Source: Prevotellaceae bacterium UBA3646
Lineage (GTDB): Bacteria > Bacteroidota > Bacteroidia > Bacteroidales > Bacteroidaceae
Assembly: GCA_002373535.1 (NCBI GenBank)
Contig: DFKL01000152.1
Location: 1 to 9,483, forward strand
Direction of reading: 5' to 3'
Length of the DNA stretch: 9,483 nucleotides
Position 1 is the stretch's first letter. Each line of letters begins with the position of its first letter. The translations under genes were made by a program, and so were the position numbers. This document shows positions 6,922 to 9,483 of the stretch, piece after piece. The notes under the pieces are model-generated. The model was not told where the DNA came from. It worked only from the letters and a program-made list of their open reading frames with translations, and did not search any database.

Positions 6922-6967
6922 TCAAAAAAACACAAACATTTTCCAAAAACAATTCCAAACACATTAT

Positions 6968-6997
6968 AGAGGGCTTTGCTTTTAAGCAAGGCCCTCT
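6968..6997 (+). terminator. Hairpin terminator after rpsP
   Basis: A 12-bp stem with one G-U pair joins 6968-6979 to 6986-6997 with a TTTTAA loop. It lies 46 bp after the rpsP stop. No T-run follows (CCATTAAATT), so it may be a weak terminator or a 3'-end stabiliser; read-through into the next gene is possible, since I find no clear promoter there. Confidence 0.65.
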
Positions 6998-7045
6998 CCA
7001 TTAAATTAAAGAAAACCACTACTACAGTATTACCGGGTATTAATA

Positions 7046-7654
7046 ATGAAACTACTTCTGCTCAGCAGTCCGCATTTCTTTGTAGAGGAGGATAAGATCC
7101 TAACCAGCCTGTTTGAGGAGGGGCTGGATATACTGCACTTGAACAAGCCTGATACTGAACCTGTTTATTCGGAGCGACTGCTGACCCTCATTCCCCGGGA
7201 ATACCACTCACGTATCGTAACCAACGATCACTTCTACCTGAAGGAGGAATTCCAGTTGCTGGGCATACACTTGTCGGAACGCAACCCACAGCCGCCTACC
7301 GGCTATCAGGGAACGATCACACGCAGTTGCAACAGTCTGGAAGAGCTGGGCGATGCTAAGCGTGACTGCCATTACGTGATTCTCAGGAACGTCTTTGACA
7401 GCATCTCGGACCCTGGGCGTGTGGGACAATTCTCTGCCGAACAACTGAGCGAGGCTGGACACCGTGGTCTGATAGACAGGCATATCATGGCGCAGACAGG
7501 CATTTCCCTGGAGACAATTCCTGTGGCTGCCGACATGGGATTTGGAGGTGTAGTTGTATGCAATGATCTATGGAAACGCTTTAACATACACAACGAAAGG
7601 GACTACAAGGAATTGATATCCCATTTCCGCAAACTTCGTAAAGCTACTGGATAA
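7046..7654 (+). CDS. TenI/ThiE-like (thiamine phosphate synthase family) protein with altered active-site motifs
   Basis: The 202-residue protein reads as a short TIM-barrel of the ThiE/TenI family: 'DILHLNKPD' (28-36), 'RIVTNDHFYL' (56-65), 'LLGIHLSER' (71-79), 'ITRSCNSLEEL' (91-101), 'HYVILRNVFDSIS' (109-121) and 'MGFGGVVVCNDLWKRF' (164-179). ThiE joins the thiazole and pyrimidine halves of thiamine, but several positions differ from an active synthase. The QLREK-type motif is LHLNK (Arg replaced by Asn). The diphosphate loop, usually ending S/T-K, reads 'NVFDSISDPG' (Lys replaced by Asp). The late GGI motif reads AQTGI (149-153). The N60-D61 pair is kept. It may therefore be a TenI-like or non-catalytic relative. 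The start at 7046 gives the expected first strand (MKLLLLSSP). It lies 28 bp before prs, likely co-transcribed; no thiamine riboswitch or other thi genes are seen. Confidence 0.75.
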   Translation: MKLLLLSSPHFFVEEDKILTSLFEEGLDILHLNKPDTEPVYSERLLTLIPREYHSRIVTNDHFYLKEEFQLLGIHLSERNPQPPTGYQGTITRSCNSLEELGDAKRDCHYVILRNVFDSISDPGRVGQFSAEQLSEAGHRGLIDRHIMAQTGISLETIPVAADMGFGGVVVCNDLWKRFNIHNERDYKELISHFRKLRKATG

Positions 7655-7682
7655 ACAAATCTATAACCTTTCACAAAAAACG

Positions 7683-8621
7683 ATGAGCGAAATCAAGCAA
7701 ATCAAAGTCTTTTCCGGCACAGCCACCAGGTATCTGGCTGAGAAGATCTGCGCAAGTCTCGATTGCGAGTTGGGCAACATGTCTGTTACGCGTTTTTCGG
7801 ACGGCGAGTTTGAGGTATGCTTTGAAGAGAGTATCAGGGGTAAGGATGTATACCTCGTTCAGAGTACTTTCCCCAGCGCAGACAACCTCATGGAACTCCT
7901 GCTTATGGTAGATGCTGCCAAGCGTGCGAGTGCACGTACCATCAATGCTGTTATTCCGTACTTCGGATGGGCACGTCAGGACCGCAAGTCCAAACCGCGT
8001 GTGAGCATTGCTGCCAAATTGTGTGCCGACATGCTTTCGGTTGCCGGTATCAGCCGTTGCATAACTATGGATCTGCATGCTGACCAGGAACAGAGCTTCT
8101 TTAACGTTCCCGTAGACCATCTGTATGCCAGCAGTGTGTTGCTGCCTTACATACAGAGCCTTCAGCTCAAGAATCTGGTGTTTGCCAGTCCTGACGTGGG
8201 TGGTTCGAAGCGTGCAAGCAGCTATGCCAAGTTCTTTGACTGCCCCATGGTAATGTGCAACAAGACGAGGAAAAAGGCTAACGAGATTGCTTCGATGGAA
8301 GTTATTGGCGATGTCGAGGGGGCTGACATTATACTCATCGATGACATGGTTGATACGGCTGGCACCATTACAAAGGCTGCTGATCTGCTGAAACAGAAGG
8401 GGGCTCGCAGCATAAGAGCGGTGGCCAGTCACTGCATCATGAGCGGCCCTGCCAACGAACGTGTCCAGAACAGTGCGATTGAAGAGATGGTCTTCACTGA
8501 CTCTATCCCGTACAAAGGCGGATGCGACAAGGTCAAGCAAATAAGTATCGCGGATCTCCTGGCCAAGACGATCAACCGTGTCCAGAACAATGAAAGCATC
8601 TCTGGGCAATATCTTATCTGA
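7683..8621 (+). CDS. prs: Ribose-phosphate pyrophosphokinase (PRPP synthetase)
   Basis: The enzyme makes 5-phosphoribosyl diphosphate from ribose 5-phosphate and ATP, the precursor for purines, pyrimidines, histidine, tryptophan and NAD. The 312-residue length is standard for class I enzymes. Motifs in order: 'RFSDGEFEV' (37-45), 'QSTFPSADNLMELLLMVDAAKRASA' (60-84), the ATP-site 'YFGWARQDRK' (93-102), 'MDLHADQ' (129-135, metal-binding H132), 'SPDVGGSKRASSYAK' (169-183), the flexible-loop 'NKTRKK' (193-198) with the expected catalytic Lys, and the PRPP loop 'LIDDMVDTAGTITKAA' (218-233). 'VGGSKRASS' differs slightly from the commoner 'VGGVKRAR'. The protein appears intact and active. It follows the ThiE-like gene by 28 bp, with no separate promoter visible in that gap, and is ended by a strong hairpin. 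Confidence 0.98.
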   Translation: MSEIKQIKVFSGTATRYLAEKICASLDCELGNMSVTRFSDGEFEVCFEESIRGKDVYLVQSTFPSADNLMELLLMVDAAKRASARTINAVIPYFGWARQDRKSKPRVSIAAKLCADMLSVAGISRCITMDLHADQEQSFFNVPVDHLYASSVLLPYIQSLQLKNLVFASPDVGGSKRASSYAKFFDCPMVMCNKTRKKANEIASMEVIGDVEGADIILIDDMVDTAGTITKAADLLKQKGARSIRAVASHCIMSGPANERVQNSAIEEMVFTDSIPYKGGCDKVKQISIADLLAKTINRVQNNESISGQYLI

Positions 8622-8652
8622 CTATAAGTCAAATACTAGCTTAAGGATATAG

Positions 8653-8688
8653 ACAATCCCGTGCAGTTGTTCTTCTGCACGGGATTGT
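8653..8688. terminator. Strong bidirectional hairpin between prs and the converging membrane-protein gene
   Basis: A perfect 14-bp stem (8653-8666 with 8675-8688) encloses an 8-nt loop (TTGTTCTT). On the + strand it is followed by TATTTTA. On the minus strand it begins 4 bp past the stop codon of the converging gene, with no T-run after it. It probably ends prs transcription efficiently and also serves the minus-strand gene. Confidence 0.82.
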
Positions 8689-8692
8689 TATT

Positions 8693-9448
8693 TTAGCGCA
8701 TCCAACCCTCTACGGCATAGATTTTCTCGAGGAGTTTCCTTTCGTTTCCTCTGTCATCCCGAAACCAGACCTCTATCCTGACTGCATAATACTTGCCCCA
8801 GTCTCCTTCGTAGATCGTGAACTCCCTGCCATTCACGAGGGAATCAAAATGGTCTGTGCCGGTTATATGACACATTGACTCTTTTTTCAGCCTGCTGCTT
8901 GATAATGGCAGGTTCTCCGTGACCTCGTAGCATTTAAGGTATATCGTACCTTCGGGTAATTGGGGGTAATAGAACGAATATTCGTATATTCCTCCCTGTG
9001 AACCATTACGGATCTGCAGATAGGTCGTTGTGTCTCGCGGATTGACACCTGCTGACAGATCTGCATCTATTGGCTTTGGGGTGTTGCACGCCAATCCCGC
9101 CGGAACAGAATGTTCCATAGCAAAGCTAGTAGGAGCTGATTGCAAGACAATACCGATAAGGCCATAGAAGAGAAACAGGAAGAAACCGACGATAGCACCA
9201 ACACAAAACTGCAATAGCTTGTTTCTATGCAACAGGAACAATGTCGAAATTATGTACAGGATGAAGATCAAGAACAACAGAATGCAATAGTAATCCGTCT
9301 TTATAGGGTCGTAGGCACTGACCTTCCACGTCACCAAGCCTAAGAATACAAAAGCAATGGCAAAAACGAACCAGATGTATGAAAGGTAATCCCCCACCCT
9401 ACACATACCACCAAGTATCTTCTTAATGCTATTGACCGTAAGTTTCAT
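8693..9448 (-). CDS. Uncharacterised three-helix membrane protein with a C-terminal extracytoplasmic domain
   Basis: I cannot assign a function to this 251-residue protein. It has three hydrophobic helices at about 21-40, 53-73 and 79-102. Basic residues at the N-terminus (KK, residues 9-10) and in the loop between helices 2 and 3 (HRNK, 74-77) suggest the N-terminus is inside and the C-terminus outside the inner membrane. The C-terminal part (about 104-251) is soluble and mostly beta-like, with 'GGIYEYSFYYPQLPEGTIYLKCYEVTENLPL' (152-182) and a distinctive end, 'EFTIYEGDWGKYYAVRIEVWF' (209-229) then 'RKLLEKIYAVEGWMR' (237-251). I have an impression of this EGDWG...EVWF...EGW ending in other uncharacterised bacterial membrane proteins, but no role is known to me. 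The start at 9448 is preceded by AGAGGA six bases upstream, a possible Shine-Dalgarno sequence, unusual here. Only 35 bp of upstream DNA is visible, so its promoter or operon partners are unknown. Confidence 0.75.
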   Translation of the reverse strand: MKLTVNSIKKILGGMCRVGDYLSYIWFVFAIAFVFLGLVTWKVSAYDPIKTDYYCILLFLIFILYIISTLFLLHRNKLLQFCVGAIVGFFLFLFYGLIGIVLQSAPTSFAMEHSVPAGLACNTPKPIDADLSAGVNPRDTTTYLQIRNGSQGGIYEYSFYYPQLPEGTIYLKCYEVTENLPLSSSRLKKESMCHITGTDHFDSLVNGREFTIYEGDWGKYYAVRIEVWFRDDRGNERKLLEKIYAVEGWMR

Positions 9449-9483
9449 AAATTCCTCTAAAACGACTTTAACTGACTATCAAT

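Noticed and set aside
6922..7045. Thiamine (TPP) riboswitch before the ThiE-like gene
   Set aside because: The 124-bp gap contains one simple terminator-like hairpin and none of the multi-helix structure or conserved CTGAGA-type segments of a TPP riboswitch.
7671..8609. 312-codon minus-strand frame opposite prs
   Set aside because: It mirrors the length of prs almost exactly and has no domain features; it is a shadow of a highly conserved gene.

Overview
The window looks like ordinary chromosome from a member of Bacteroidota, most likely order Bacteroidales (Bacteroides/Prevotella-like), with moderate G+C. The signs are: strong matches to the Bacteroidota promoter form TTTG-N19/20-TAnnTTTG and few Shine-Dalgarno sequences; a bS16 ribosomal protein with a long Ala/Glu/Lys-rich C-terminal tail; a 5'-nucleotidase-family metallophosphatase of a type I recall from Bacteroidales; and a TenI/ThiE-like protein with the 'FDSIS' motif. 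Family calls were made by reading the protein sequences, not by database search.

Layout from left to right: (1) the 3' end of an RND efflux permease followed 15 bp later by its outer-membrane lipoprotein channel (OprM/TolC family), both on +. (2) A convergent hairpin terminator, then a minus-strand unit transcribed right to left: membrane-anchored TPR protein, ribH (lumazine synthase), and a 5'-nucleotidase-family metallophosphatase with no visible signal peptide. (3) A 126-bp divergent intergenic region with back-to-back consensus promoters. (4) recF plus a DUF721/DciA-like gene on +, a DNA replication/repair pair. (5) rpsP with its own promoter and a terminator hairpin. (6) A TenI/ThiE-like gene with several altered active-site motifs, followed 28 bp later by prs (PRPP synthetase). 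(7) A strong hairpin between convergent genes, and a minus-strand three-helix membrane protein of unknown function whose upstream region runs off the window.

Most of this is housekeeping: drug/solute efflux, riboflavin synthesis, replication and recombination, translation, and nucleotide precursor supply. I see no mobile elements, tRNA or rRNA genes, CRISPR arrays or defence system, and no convincing undescribed multi-gene system. The points most worth a second look are the leader-poor recF promoter, the signal-less metallophosphatase beside ribH, the degenerate ThiE-like protein beside prs, and the uncharacterised membrane protein. No gene-free stretch exceeds 300 bases; the longest gaps are 6232-6369, 4689-4814 and 6922-7045.
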